A program made the translations under genes and the position numbers. The notes beneath the pieces were generated by a model. The model searched no databases. It was not told the origin of the DNA and saw nothing but the letters and a program-made list of their open reading frames with translations. Positions 1 to 21,561 of a DNA stretch of 64,000 bases are shown piece by piece (positions within the stretch are counted from its first letter, which is position 1; each line of letters begins with the position of its first letter). The stretch comes from Kryptolebias marmoratus (lineage: Eukaryota > Chordata > Actinopteri > Cyprinodontiformes > Rivulidae), in assembly GCF_001649575.2 (NCBI RefSeq), contig NC_051430.1, forward strand, positions 17,472,508-17,536,507, read 5' to 3'.

Positions 1-277
1 CATCAATTTTGAACCTTTTCACAAGATTCTAATTTTCTGATATGATGAATTTGAGATTTTCATTTGTTGTCATTTGTAATCATCAAAATTAAACGAAATA
101 AACATTTGAAATATATGAGTTTGTATGTAATGTATGAATATAATATACAAGTGTCACTTTTTAAATGGAATTACTAAAACCAATCTACTTTTTCGTGATA
201 TTCTAATTTTATGACCAGCACCTGTACACTGTTTGATTGAATTTCTTTTGTATTCTGAATATTTGTGTTTTTGTTAG
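1..277 (+). other. tent2: tent2 upstream intron sequence
   Basis: AT-rich sequence ending in an acceptor AG at 276-277. The first exon after it starts in the middle of a codon, so this stretch is intron. No coding exon is visible here; the tent2 start codon lies outside the window. Confidence 0.6.
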
Positions 278-3200
278 CTACCATGTTCGTGACAAAGAGA
301 GATTGCCTCCTTATGTATGGAAGCCCAAACCACCCACCTCGACAGTCGTCCCTCCACAAACACCGATTATCACCAATGGGCGCAAGTAGGACGTTTTACC
401 ATTCTTTAATGGCCGAATCGTCTCTGTCTCATGTTTCTCATATGTTACGCTGACTTCATTTTCATGATCATTTCTCCTTAACGTGTTCTATGTGCCTCAT
501 TTTACGTTTCTCTCAGGAGGCAAAATAACGACTACAGCACCCATGCTGTGAAGCGCCAGCGCCTTGACTCATCTCCCCACCCATCGTTAGCTTCCACTTA
601 TATTCGGACCACTCAGCCGCCTCATTATCCTAACCCGGCGGAGTCCTCGAGGTCGTCCCTCGTGGGTCCTGATCACTTTTTTCCCGGTCCGCCCTCTTAT
701 CCCCACCCACAGGTGGTTTCTGTCCCGGAAAGCTCCAACAGTCTACAGCTCTATGCAAAAGACAAGGTACACCCTGATTGCGTTAACCTGCAGCTGACCT
801 GTACAGCGTTTTAAATCACGTTTTGGTTTCGTCAGCGCTGAATATGTTTGTGCCCTCAGCTGAGCAGTCAGATGGTGGAGCTGTTTGAGGCGTGCCAGCA
901 GCAGTCTTCGGATCTGGAACGGAAGGAGGTGCTGCGAAGCCAGCTGCAGCAAGAGATACTGCAGTTCTACGCAGGTGTGTGTTAAAAACAGGCAGCCACT
1001 CTTCTGAGTTTCATGTCCTTCTTTAGTCTTTGAACAAGTCTGTTTGCCACAGTGGCGCGGCTTTACCTGACCGGATCGTCTATGAACGGCCTGGGCTGCC
1101 GGAGCAGTGACGCTGATCTGTGTCTTGTCATCACGGCAAATGTGAGTATGTACCGCTCGGTTCTGCTCGTATCATCCAAATGTGCAGCTGTAGACTCGAG
1201 CATCTTCCTGAACAGCTATTCTGGGTTTTTTTATTTCAGAAAAGACCTGATCCTATTTCTGTCCTTAGTCGACTCAAAAGGGCATTTGGATCCCTCTGTA
1301 AGTGATTAAAGAACTAATTTTTTGCAAAACCAAATATTTTCAATAACATGCAATCATTTTTTAACAGTCAGAAACAGTTTTATCGTCTTATTTGCTAGTT
1401 CTTACCTCCCACTCAACATTAAAACTATCTCCCTGATGTGTTACCTGCACAACACTGCATTAGAATCAGGAAATCAGTTTATTCTACCCTCAACACATAC
1501 AATAGCTTCAGTCTTTGTGGCCGATTGCTGTTTATTCAAAAGTCAAAATGCTGTGAACAGTTTTTGTACTTAAATTTTCCTGCATCCACTAGGTGGAGCT
1601 GTTTACTCAGTTGAAAATAATCTCAGGTTTACCTCAAAAGAAACTAAAACAAATCTCACTGTGGATATTTTTTGTTCTAGCCTACATTGAGAGGATTCAA
1701 CTGATAAGAGCTAAAGTACCTATTCTCAGGTTCAGAAAGAAAGGCAGGTAGGAGTCAAAGAGACACTAAAGCTGGTCTTAAAAACACTTTTAAGTCGTAA
1801 ATAATTGGTTTGTGAGTATGAGTTTCTGCCGATCTCCTCAGTGATCTGGAGTTTGATCTGAATATCAACAACACTGTGGGCATCAGAAACACATTCCTCC
1901 TGAGGAGTTACGCTCACGGTGAGCGAAACCATCAAGCATTCCTTTTTTTGTTTTAAGTGAAGTGAAGTTTTGATTGGTTGTTCTGTGAATAAAAGTTGCA
2001 CCTGATGTTGAGCTGCTGTGTTTGTGTTGCCTCTCTCAGCGGACGTCAGGGTAAGACCCCTGATCCTCGTCATAAAGAAATGGGCGCGACACCATCAGAT
2101 CAACGACGCCAGCAAAGGGACGCTGAGCAGCTACACGCTGGTGCTGATGGTCCTCCACTTCCTCCAGAGTCAGTACAGTTAAACTTCCAGGAGAATTCAT
2201 TTTCATTCTGTCCGGACGTTTTGGTCAGTCTCAGCTTATATCTGATGTGTTTTCTTCTCAGCCCTTAAAGAACCAGTCCTCCCATCTCTACAGAGGGATT
2301 ACCCAGTAAGTGTTTTAGTTTTTACCCTCTTGTCCATCTTGTTGGAAAACATCATCATTTAAACTTTGAAACAGGCAGTTTAAACTTATCTTAAATATGC
2401 CAATAGCCTTTTTTAAATACTGTATATCATATGACGGTGTCTCTCAGTTTGAAGGCTTCATCCTTTCTTTCTGATTTTCCTTTTTTTTTTTTTTAATAGG
2501 ACTGTTTTAATCCCTTCATGAACATAGACATGGTTCCAGAGGGACCCAAACACGTCCCTCCCTACATCTCAAGAAACCAGTCCTCTCTGGGAGAGCTGCT
2601 GCTGGGCTTCCTCAGATACTACGCCACACAGTTCAGGTGCCTCCCAAAAACATCTCGCCATCGTTTCCGGTGTGGCGCACATGTTCGCATTTTTAATTTA
2701 TTTGTATTTATTTATTCCCACGCTCATTTCCTCACTCCTGTTCCTCGTTTCCTCCTCCTCTTCCTCCTCCCTCAAGTCTTCCCTCTGTGTTCCTCTTCCT
2801 CTGCGCTGCGTCCTCCTCTCTGGTTTTATGTTTCTGGCTGAGGGGCAGCAGCAGGTGGGACCTTTTGACCTTCCATGGCACCCACATGACGTACCGCGGT
2901 CCCTGTGTTCGCAGAATGTGTGATACTCGAATGTGCAGTGCCACTTTTGAAAAGCTGAACTAAGGCTTGCTTCACCACCACGCATTATATAATATATGAT
3001 GTGGAGTCAAAACAGGCCACGTAGTAAAGATTAGACTTCTTTCATCCTCAGCGTATAATTAGCATGATATACGTTTGAGTCTTTTATTGTCTATTAACAA
3101 TCAGTAAACACGGCTGTTGCTGCTTGCCTCAGTATCACGTGACTTTGACTAAGTGCACTAAAGGTGTCTGTTTTCAATAAATTGAGTTAAACTAAAGTGA

Positions 3201-4216
3201 TCCTGGAGGCTGGTGACTGTCTTCAGCTCTTCCTGTTTACTCTGTGTGTTTTGGTGAGGTGTTGAAAAGTGCAGTGATGTTAACGCTCTTCAAGGGGGTT
3301 GCACATTGAGCTTACTTCCAGACAAAAAAAGCCACTAAATCATGTTGTTGTTGTCTTATTTTTGCTTTACAGTTGGGATAAACAAGTGATCTCCGTACGA
3401 GAGGCCGCAACTTTTCCCCGGACCAACTCTCACGAGTGGAAAAACAAATTCATATGTGTGGAAGGTAAACATTTCAGTGGACACGGCATGCTTTAAGGCT
3501 CTGTATATTCCTCATCAGTTACTTTAATTCATTTATTTCTTTGTCAGAAGTAAACATTTGAAACGAACAACACAAAGGTTTAGAGTTTAATTTCATAGTT
3601 TCTCTTTTTCCCCCTGCTTTGTTTGCAACATTAAACATGTGAAGCAGAATAAAAGGCGGGAAGTTTGAACATCATTTCTCCGTATATTTAACATACTGAG
3701 AGAGTTGATTCACTCTCCTCTTTGGAGTCAGCTGGACCTCAAAAACCAAGTGAGAATCAGAGAGACTGAAATCGTTTTCAGGATCACCGGTAAACCTTAA
3801 ATCAGGATTTTGTCGTCTGTTCATTTTTTTCCCCCAAGGTTTGATGTTGTTTATCTTGTCTTGTAGCTGTGTTTGTATTGGAAAAATTAGATAATCGTTG
3901 AAATCACACAGACCCAGCATGTAACCACTTGAGCAGTGATGCAGTGTTTTTGTTTCAGAGCCGTTTGAGAGAAATAACGTCGCCAGGGCCGTTCACGAGA
4001 AGCTGAAGTTTGAGATCATCAAAGCTCAGTTTGCAGAGGTACGTTCCGCTCATCACTGATTGCGTTTCCCTCCTTCCTCAAACCGCTCAGACCCGAAGTT
4101 ACTCATAATCCCGTCTCTTATTTGTGCAGTCGTGCCGGATACTGCATGCAAGGAAGGACCTGAACTCCATCCTCCCAGTCAGAACCGTCATTGCTAAGGA
4201 GTTATCCAGGAGATAG
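278..4216 (+). CDS. tent2: Poly(A) RNA polymerase GLD2 (TENT2/PAPD4), 5' partial
   Basis: Non-canonical cytoplasmic poly(A) polymerase that extends tails of mRNAs and adds single adenosines to some miRNAs. Exons: 278-385, 517-766, 860-974, 1053-1141, 1240-1297, 1681-1747, 1842-1918, 2040-2168, 2262-2305, 2500-2636, 3373-3464, 3959-4038, 4130-4216. They give 443 residues to the TAG stop; the human protein has about 484, so roughly the first 40 are missing. The nucleotidyltransferase core is intact: GSSMNGLG followed by SSDADLCL carries the first two catalytic aspartates, and LEFDLNINN carries the third. The central region reads RPLILVIKKWARHHQIND, and the PAP-associated domain holds SSLGELLLGFLRYYA. 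The basic C-terminus ends in VIAKELSRR. There is no RNA-binding domain, as expected for GLD2, which depends on partners for targeting. Identification is firm. Confidence 0.95.
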
Positions 4217-4776
4217 GAGGCTCCTCTGCTGGGGACCAGCTACCTCGAGATGAGCCCGACTCCAGGAACAGTGCAGATATTTTTGGATTGAGCTGAGGGG
4301 GAGAAACCTCACAGCTGAACAGGCTCTGGGACCGAAAGCTCTGGACGTTCGGGTCGCAGTCTGTGTCTCTCGCGGCAGATCTAGTAAAGTGCAATTTTAT
4401 GATTTATGACGATGCGGGAAGAAAATCGACATTATTGGTGGAGTGAAACCAGAGAGCTTTGAAAGCAACATCCTGTCATTGAAGATGGTGACAGACAGAT
4501 GCTGCTCTGAAGCAGGATAATAGTTATTTTTTTATAGTGCTGCTACATGGCCTTCTTGATTTTAACAGAAGGTGTCTTCTCACACGTTAAACTGATTTAA
4601 ATGTTTAATCTCAGCTTTGTTTAGCTCTGACTTTGGTTTTGGTTAGACCCACATGCTGCAGCTGTTTGTGTCTGAATTATTTATCTGTAAAGTTTATTTG
4701 TGAGACCAAAGCCCTCTGTCTATTTTTATAAGTCAATACTGACAATATAGATTTTTTTTTTTCTACTGCTGCTTTA

Positions 4777-4782
4777 AATAAA
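4777..4782 (+). terminator. tent2: Candidate tent2 polyadenylation signal
   Basis: AATAAA 561 bases after the tent2 stop codon, followed by T-rich sequence. Alternative downstream signals exist, so actual use is inferred. Confidence 0.5.
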
Positions 4783-6252
4783 AGCTTCTCTGCTGTTTCA
4801 CTGTATCCGGATGTCAAAGTTACTCTAAAATACGCGGGTGTTCTGTTTAAGGTAATAATTTAACTAACTCTGAGGTACCGTTGCTTCAAATTATCGCTCC
4901 TTTCGTTCTGTGTCGTCTCTTATTGGTTGCTGTCAGACCAGATCTACTTTCATCTTTCTTTGCCCCAACTCTTTTTGTACATTTGGTGCGTTGAAGAGTT
5001 TTAATGTTTATTTAAAAAAAAAAAGAAAAGATGAGCGTTTTATATTTTTCTTGCTTTCTTTCCTAGATTTGTATGACTTGAACTGAAGTCTTGGCCGTGC
5101 TACAGGAAGTGCCAAAATATGATTAATGGGATCTCTTTATGTCCGACCCGTCTGGGTGTGTTCTGACACACGGCTGTTAAAATATGTTTACAAAAAATTA
5201 GCAATGGTTTGAAGAAAGAACTATATTTGTTTGTGTGTAACATCGGCCCTTTATCTACCTTCACCCATGATGGCTGATGCAGCTGTATCAAACCAGGTTA
5301 TCTCCCTGGGGATCTATAAAAATAATAAATAAAAAATGTAACTAGGATTTGTTAAACCACTTTATTATTATTTATTTAATGAGCTCTGACCCAAGAAAAA
5401 AAAAAAAAGCAGTGTTTCAGGATTTTGCTGACTCGTCTGCGTGGTAAGAGTTTTATTTTGCACTTGCTTTAGTTTTGTTTCCACAAACTGTTTTTTTTAC
5501 AAGTGTTGCTGAGTTTCTGCGCTACTTTTCACAACAGGAAAGTGTCTGTTTTTAATGAAATGCCACCAGAGGCGCTGAAACACAGTGTTTTATCCGAATA
5601 TTGTAATATTGTATTCTGTGGACAATAAACTCCCCTGAAACGCTTGACAAATTTGACATCATTGTGCACTTTTGTTGTGTTTCTGTGGACATCGAAGTTC
5701 TCAACAGATTGGTAATTCCCTGCTAATTTTTCCTGAGAAACACTGAAAACTCTTTTTACAGACTTATTGACATTTGACTTGAATGTTTATAAGATGTTTC
5801 AGCAATTTTCTTTGTCTTGGTCATTTGTTGCCCCTGTTTGAATTTTAATAAAATGCACACACACAAAATGAAAGTTGGCTTTTTATTAATAAAGAAGTAT
5901 TTTTAATTTAAAATGAGAAGAATGTATTCGTCCAGCGCAGTTGTGTAATCGTGCAGTTCTTTGGGCTGCGACACGTTTTAAAGTTGATCACTTTTTCATT
6001 TCAAATCTGAGTGATTTTCCTGTTTTTCTTCTTCCATCAGGAAACCTTTTATTGTGACATTCCAAATCCTTATAAAAAATCTGATTTGAGTCCGACGCGT
6101 GACGAAGCTCATCTCTTGCTCACTTGTTCTCCGCAGCTTTGGCTGTTCAGCCATCTTGCTGGGTTTTGTTTGGTATTTTGACAGCTTATTACATCCAGTT
6201 TTATGACCCCTGCTCAGTTCCAGCCCTGCTGGGGGCTGGATACCTTACAAGA

Positions 6253-6406
6253 CATGTGTCTGGCTTTGATTAGTGTTGCCCCCCAGCTGCAGGGGAACCA
6301 GGGGGGTTACTGTTTCAGCACAAGGCCTATTTTTAACTTGGTCAAGGGGGTTTTGAACTTAAAGTCACATCACCTCAGTCGTCCGGTAACTAGTGGCTCA
6401 CACGTG
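6253..6406 (+). promoter_or_regulatory. cmya5: cmya5 upstream region with MEF2 site and E-boxes
   Basis: Contains CTATTTTTAA at 6327-6336, a full match to the MEF2 consensus YTAWWWWTAR. E-boxes lie at 6253-6258 (CATGTG), 6284-6289 (CAGCTG) and 6401-6406 (CACGTG). All are 330-490 bases upstream of the start codon. A TATA-like GATAAAAG lies near 6416. Mammalian CMYA5 is a known MEF2A target, so a muscle enhancer or promoter role is plausible, though inferred. Confidence 0.5.
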
Positions 6407-6738
6407 AACGCACCCTGATAAAAGTCTCCCTTTAATGCCTTAAAATCTACAATTCTTTCTCAGGTTACCTCTTGGGGTGATTGTCTTAAAGGCTAACGAA
6501 CTGTAACCTTTTTTTCCCCGTTCTCTTCTTCGCCCCTCTCTGATCTACACTCCCGTTCTTATTCCCCCACGACTCTATTTCTGTCCCTCGCTGAGTCAGA
6601 TGCACAGCTCCCACTTTAGAATGACACAAACAGGCAGACCCACTCCTGATCCAGAGTGACTGAACACTAAAACACACACAAAAAAACCCAAACCCACCTC
6701 TGGAGACAGCTACAGAAAGTCGGGAGGAAATTACCAAG

Positions 6739-16415
<9,677 letters not shown>

Positions 16416-16542
16416 CTCTGCTGCACGCACCGTTAAAACCCTGCCCCTAAAAACTATTCTGGGGCACCAGAAGAAACATTAAAATGATGAAAAATAACCA
16501 TGTTGTAAAAAATGCAGCAACTAAAATACTGTTTTAGGCGTC

Positions 16543-16548
16543 AATAAA
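16543..16548 (+). terminator. cmya5: Candidate cmya5 polyadenylation signal
   Basis: AATAAA 128 bases after the TGA stop, in a T-rich context; the first canonical signal after the gene. Confidence 0.6.
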
Positions 16549-17241
16549 ACGTGATCTTAAGGTTTTTTTTCCATTTTTAACTGCTAAATAAATAAAGTTC
16601 TCACATCTAAAGCCAATAAAATGACCAATAAAGAAGTAAAAATTGTTGGAATAAAAACAGTAGGTTCAAAATCACAAAAAAGCTACGTTGATTTATTGTA
16701 AATTTAAGTAAAAATCCTGCGTTTTTTTACAGTTAGTGTAAAAAAACAGTCATAAAAATACTATTATAGTTCTGTCATGGTTTAAAAAACCTTAATTTTC
16801 TGTACCAGCTGAGTCGTGTTCAGGTTCTTAACAGCAGAGAGGAAAACATATGCAAGGTTAAAACTAATAAAAAATACATTTGTGGTGTGAAAATATCCAC
16901 GAAAAAGAAAAATATATCCATCTATAAAAACAAATCTTCATAAAATGACAGAAATCAATTTTTAAACAGATTTTATGTAAATTTAGAATTGTACATAAAG
17001 GAAGAAACTTGAATTTGTTAGTTTATTATCAAATTTAAAATACATGTTAATGAAGTTATGGAAGAACGGCAGAGGTCTTTTTATGTAAATTTAAAAAATA
17101 TTTTGAAAAAATAGAGCTTTAAGGTTTATTTTTAGTTATCTTTATTTTACATGAAAAATGTCAATTTACAACCTTTTGCTGTGATTTTTACACATTACAG
17201 ATTATATTTATTGATTTGACAGATCTTATAAACATATACAA

Positions 17242-17360
<119 letters not shown>

Positions 17361-18407
17361 ATGAAAAGCCCAGGGTTATTATTTGTCATTTGCCCCCCTG
17401 ATCAGAGGAGATTTGAAAACTATTTTTTGAAAAACAAATAACTTTGATTTTTGTGACTTGATTTGGTAAAATAAACAACAACTTCTAAATGTTAGTGTCT
17501 TAAAATTTACAGGTGAGATTTTTACATTTTTGAAATGCTGTGGATCACTTTTGTAATTTTGACTCAAAGGTTTATTTATGTTAGTTTTCTACCATTTTTT
17601 AAATTGTTTTTTGTCTCCCACTGTTTTCAAGTTGTCTTGTGATTTGTTAGAAAATAAAAGTCGTACTCTGAATATTTAATCTTTAAGGATTAGTTTGAGT
17701 CTATTATAGTCTTGGAGTTTAACCAGCAGGTTTATATCTTTCAAGCTGTTTTTCATATTGTGAATTTTTGTAAATATTTTATGAACAGAAGTTATCTGTT
17801 TTCTGTTACAGATGTTTTCACCTTTCCTGCTTTGGTTTTTATGTCTAAAATTCAGATTCTTTTTTTCTATTTGCACAAATAGATTGTTTTGTTTGTTGTG
17901 ACTCTTATGATCCATCCCCACCAGAGGGCCTCAGCTCTCCATCAGCTGGAAATCTGGCCTCAGTATGGCCTTACTGGAAATCTATATAAAAATACTCATT
18001 ATTACCAGATTTTGATCTAAACCAGTGAACCGGTGAAATAAACCAAACTTAAACACAGTTTTACAAATTTTCTGTTGGTTTTATTTCCCCTAAAAGTTCT
18101 CAGTGACTTTGATTTTACCCAACAAACATACAAACTATGATCCAGCATTGGACACAGGGCTTTAAATCTAAACACATGTAGTCAAATATGAAGAAAACAT
18201 TTTGTGTTTAAAAAGTACTTTATGTCAAAAATCAGACATGTTTTTGTCCCAATTCTTCTGACTTTAACACAAGTGGCTTTTAAACATCCCTTTGGGTTCC
18301 ACTTTCCCAGAGACCATGACATTCTCAGGTTTTTTCACAGACATTTTCCAGGCAGTCGCCTCTTTTCTCGTTTCTGGCGGGATACAAAGTGTGAGGCGTT
18401 CAGGGGG

Positions 18408-18427
18408 CACACACACACACACACACA
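18408..18427. repeat. (CA)n microsatellite
   Basis: Ten uninterrupted CA units in intergenic DNA. Confidence 0.9.
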
Positions 18428-18734
18428 TGAAACCCATCAGTTTCTGGCCTCAATGTGAGGAGCTGGACCGTGAAGCTGCAGCCTGGAGGGAAACTCAAAA
18501 GTTGCAGCCTGATTTTCCCTTTTCCGTCTCGCTGGGAGAGGATTGCCTGGAACATTTTGTTGTTGTTGTTTCAGCCTAAAGAAGGGAGTGATTGTTGTCT
18601 TACAGCAGAAGGTTCACACGGACAGCACAGAACGCTCCAGCAGCTGTTTTTCCTCTTTTTCCGATTAAGTTGTTTGAGTCAAAACATTACCCCTTTAAAA
18701 GGTTATTTTTCTAACTCCAAGGTTACTGTTAATG

Positions 18735-19865
18735 TTCATGTCCATGTTTCCCTCTGTGAAACATCTCTTCTTCTTTTAACGTCAGTCTGTAAACATCCAG
18801 GAGCTGAGGAGAGCAGCTGCTGGAGGTTTTGGAGGGAATGTTGTCCCATTCTTGTCTGATGGAGGATTCAGTCTGTTCAACAGTCCTGGGTTTTTGCTTT
18901 GTTTTTATTTCGTAATAATGATCAAATGTCTTCTAATGATAAGAGGTCCGGTCAGTTCAGCTCCTGGACTCTTCTGCTCTGAAGCCGTGCTGCTGGAATG
19001 GATGGACTCTGTGGTTCAACATGCAAGGCCTTCTATGAAAAGGATACCATCTACATGGGAGCTCACAGTATGTTGTAAGTTTACAGATGTTTAAGTTGCT
19101 CCTGCCAGAGGCACTAATGCACCTCCATACCATCAGAGAGGCTGTGCTGATAACAGACTGGATGGTCCCTTTGCTCTTTAACGTGGAGGATGTGGTGTTC
19201 ATGGTTTCCAAAAAGAATTTGAAATTTCGATTCCTCTGACCCCAGAACAGTTTCCCACTTTACCTTCAATCCATTTTAAATGAGCTTCAGCTCAGAGAAG
19301 ATGGCAGTGTTTCTGGATGGTGTTCACATATTTCTTCTGTTTTGCATGATAGAGCTTTAACCTGCATTTATGGATGCCTCGGTGACCTGAGTTTACAGAC
19401 AGCGATCTGTGGAAGTGTTCCTGAGTCCATGCAGTGATGTCTTTTACAGAATCAGACCCGTTTTTAACACAGAGCTGCCTGAAATTGTTCCACTAACTTT
19501 AGATGCATTTTTTCAGGCTGATGAACCTCTGAGAGATTCAGCTTCTCTAAAATGCTCTTATTATACCCAGTCCTCTGACTGACCTGTTGCCAATTACCCT
19601 AATTAGTTGCTAAATGCTCCTCAAGCTGTTTCTTGTTGGTACTCCCTACTTTTACAGCCTTTTGTCCCAACTTTGAGTTGCTGAAATAAAACTCAAAATT
19701 ATATTTCTTTTGTAAAAATTGTAAGTTTTTAGTTTGAACATTCAATATGTTTATTATGTTCCACTGTGAATAAAATTCAGCTTTCTGAAATTTGCTAATC
19801 TTGCCTTCTGTTTTTATTTAAATTTTACGCAACATCCCAACGTTTTTTAGGAACTGAGGTTGGAT
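18735..19865 (-). mobile_element. Tc1/mariner-type transposon relic
   Basis: Decayed copy whose reverse strand (about 18957-19211) still reads as part of a Tc1/mariner transposase, including ASLMVWRCISASG, close to the conserved LMVWGCISA segment, and RRPCMLN in place of RPCIFQQD. The catalytic aspartate region is lost and frames are broken. The right edge near 19840-19865 resembles the family terminus (CATCCCAACGTTTTTTAGGAACTGAGGTTGG-like, shown only in part). The left inverted repeat is not visible. Flanks and a sibling copy at 30719-31141 share the ACAGTCTGTAAACATCCAGG block. Confidence 0.75.
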
Positions 19866-21515
19866 TTAACTCATCAAAAGGTCTCTACAGAAACCGTTTT
19901 CTGATTTTACTGACATGTTTGAGATATCGCTCTATCAAATCTGAAACAATCAGCTTTACTCCTCGAGCAGCAAATCTGGTGAACTCCCTATAAGACTAAT
20001 ACAAACAAGAGGAACCGTTTCATTTCAATATATATTTTAATATACATGAAATGACAAATAAAACTGTTACAGCTCACAGGCACGAGTTTGTAAATGTCCG
20101 TTTTGTTTGAGAACAGCTGAAAGAAAAAGGCTGTTGCTGTTGTCAAAATGATTATTTTTAAATAACAGTAAAGACAGCTGCTCTGATTGTTTACAGATTA
20201 TAAACAAAGAGGACAAAAAAAAAAAATAATTTATGACATGTGTATACAAACTGTCAGAGACACAGTTGGCATTTTGACACTTGTACAGAGAATTCATCAG
20301 TCATTAAAGCACACTGCAGCCATCCAAACAGGTTTTTTAAAGATGGTGCTTTAAACAGAACGTATTACAGAAGTAAGTTTTAGGAATTTTAAACCCAAAA
20401 TTAATATTTGTCATTTAAGACAAAGAAATCACTTGGAATAGACATAATTCATCAAACCATAAAACACCAGAATATAGAAGAACTTTACAGTGATCACACT
20501 TTTAAAAAACAAAACAAATAAAAGAGGCAGCTGGCTGGACGGTCCCAAATAATACCTTGGTTTCATTAAAACAAAACGGGCACAGCAAATAATAAAAAAA
20601 ATTAAAAAAAAACACACCTGAACCATCAATAAATGAGGAATACGTGTGCAAAATGACCAGCAAAAATCAAGGCAGCAACTGTTTAATGTTACAGAAAACC
20701 TCCAACAAGATGAAAGACACATCGGCATGAGTCCACAGGAAAACTCTCTGAAACTCAAATTAGTCCCAAATAAAATTCACGAACAACTGAATGTAAAGTG
20801 CACGGCTCTCCTAGTGACTAACAAAACCTTTCAGTCAGCTGATCAGCCCCATGTGGAGGGAAATATGTCAAAGTGGGTAAAATTATCTGACTATTTACAA
20901 CTATACAAGCTGTACAGGACGGTGGAGTCGAGCCAGAGGAGGGTAAAATAAAATAAAATAAACGGATCACTACGAGGGCCCTGACTGCAGGCAGACTGAT
21001 GCAAGGAACGTCAGGGATATTTGACAGGGACTGGGAGAAATAAATTGTGCTCATCGTAAAGCGATCCTTCATGGCCAAACATGGAAAATAATATTTACTG
21101 CGAAGCGCTGCAGCTCAGACATGCGCTGATGTGGTGGGCAGCAGATCGTGGGAAACAAACTCAAACAGAAACTATATATATATTTGTCTCTTAAACATGG
21201 GTAAAAAATTAAAAGCATGAACTACTTATTTCCCCTCTGGACTTCTCGGTTCCTTCGCCGTCCCTTTGAACTAATTTTTGTCATCGAGCAGCACACAGCC
21301 TCCCATCCTTCACCACATACATGCACTCCTCCACACATGCACTTTTTAGTCCCCGTCAGACGAACATCTTTAAACTCTATCATCATTATGGTAAAATAGT
21401 CTCCTTTAATTATATAGTTATACTCCTATTAAGAATATATTTTCCATTTGAGCCACAGTCCAGGTTTCAATCCCCTCCTTTCAGGGTCTTCAGCCTGATT
21501 ACTTTCTTGTCTTTT

Positions 21516-21521
21516 TTTATT
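21516..21521 (-). terminator. mtx3: Possible mtx3 proximal polyadenylation signal
   Basis: TTTATT on the plus strand (AATAAA on the gene strand) about 40 bases after the mtx3 stop. A longer 3' UTR to about 20040 is also possible. Confidence 0.35.
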
Positions 21522-21561
21522 TACAGGGAGCTCCTCAGCGACTCATAAGTTGGGTTAAGTT

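Larger units (their letters stand above)
4217..6738 (+). other. tent2 3' UTR and tent2-cmya5 intergenic region
   Basis: No coding exon seen. The first canonical poly(A) signal is at 4777-4782. Further AATAAA motifs near 5624 and 5847 could serve longer tent2 transcripts. From about 6200 the sequence becomes the cmya5 upstream region (see MEF2 and E-box entries). Confidence 0.6.
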
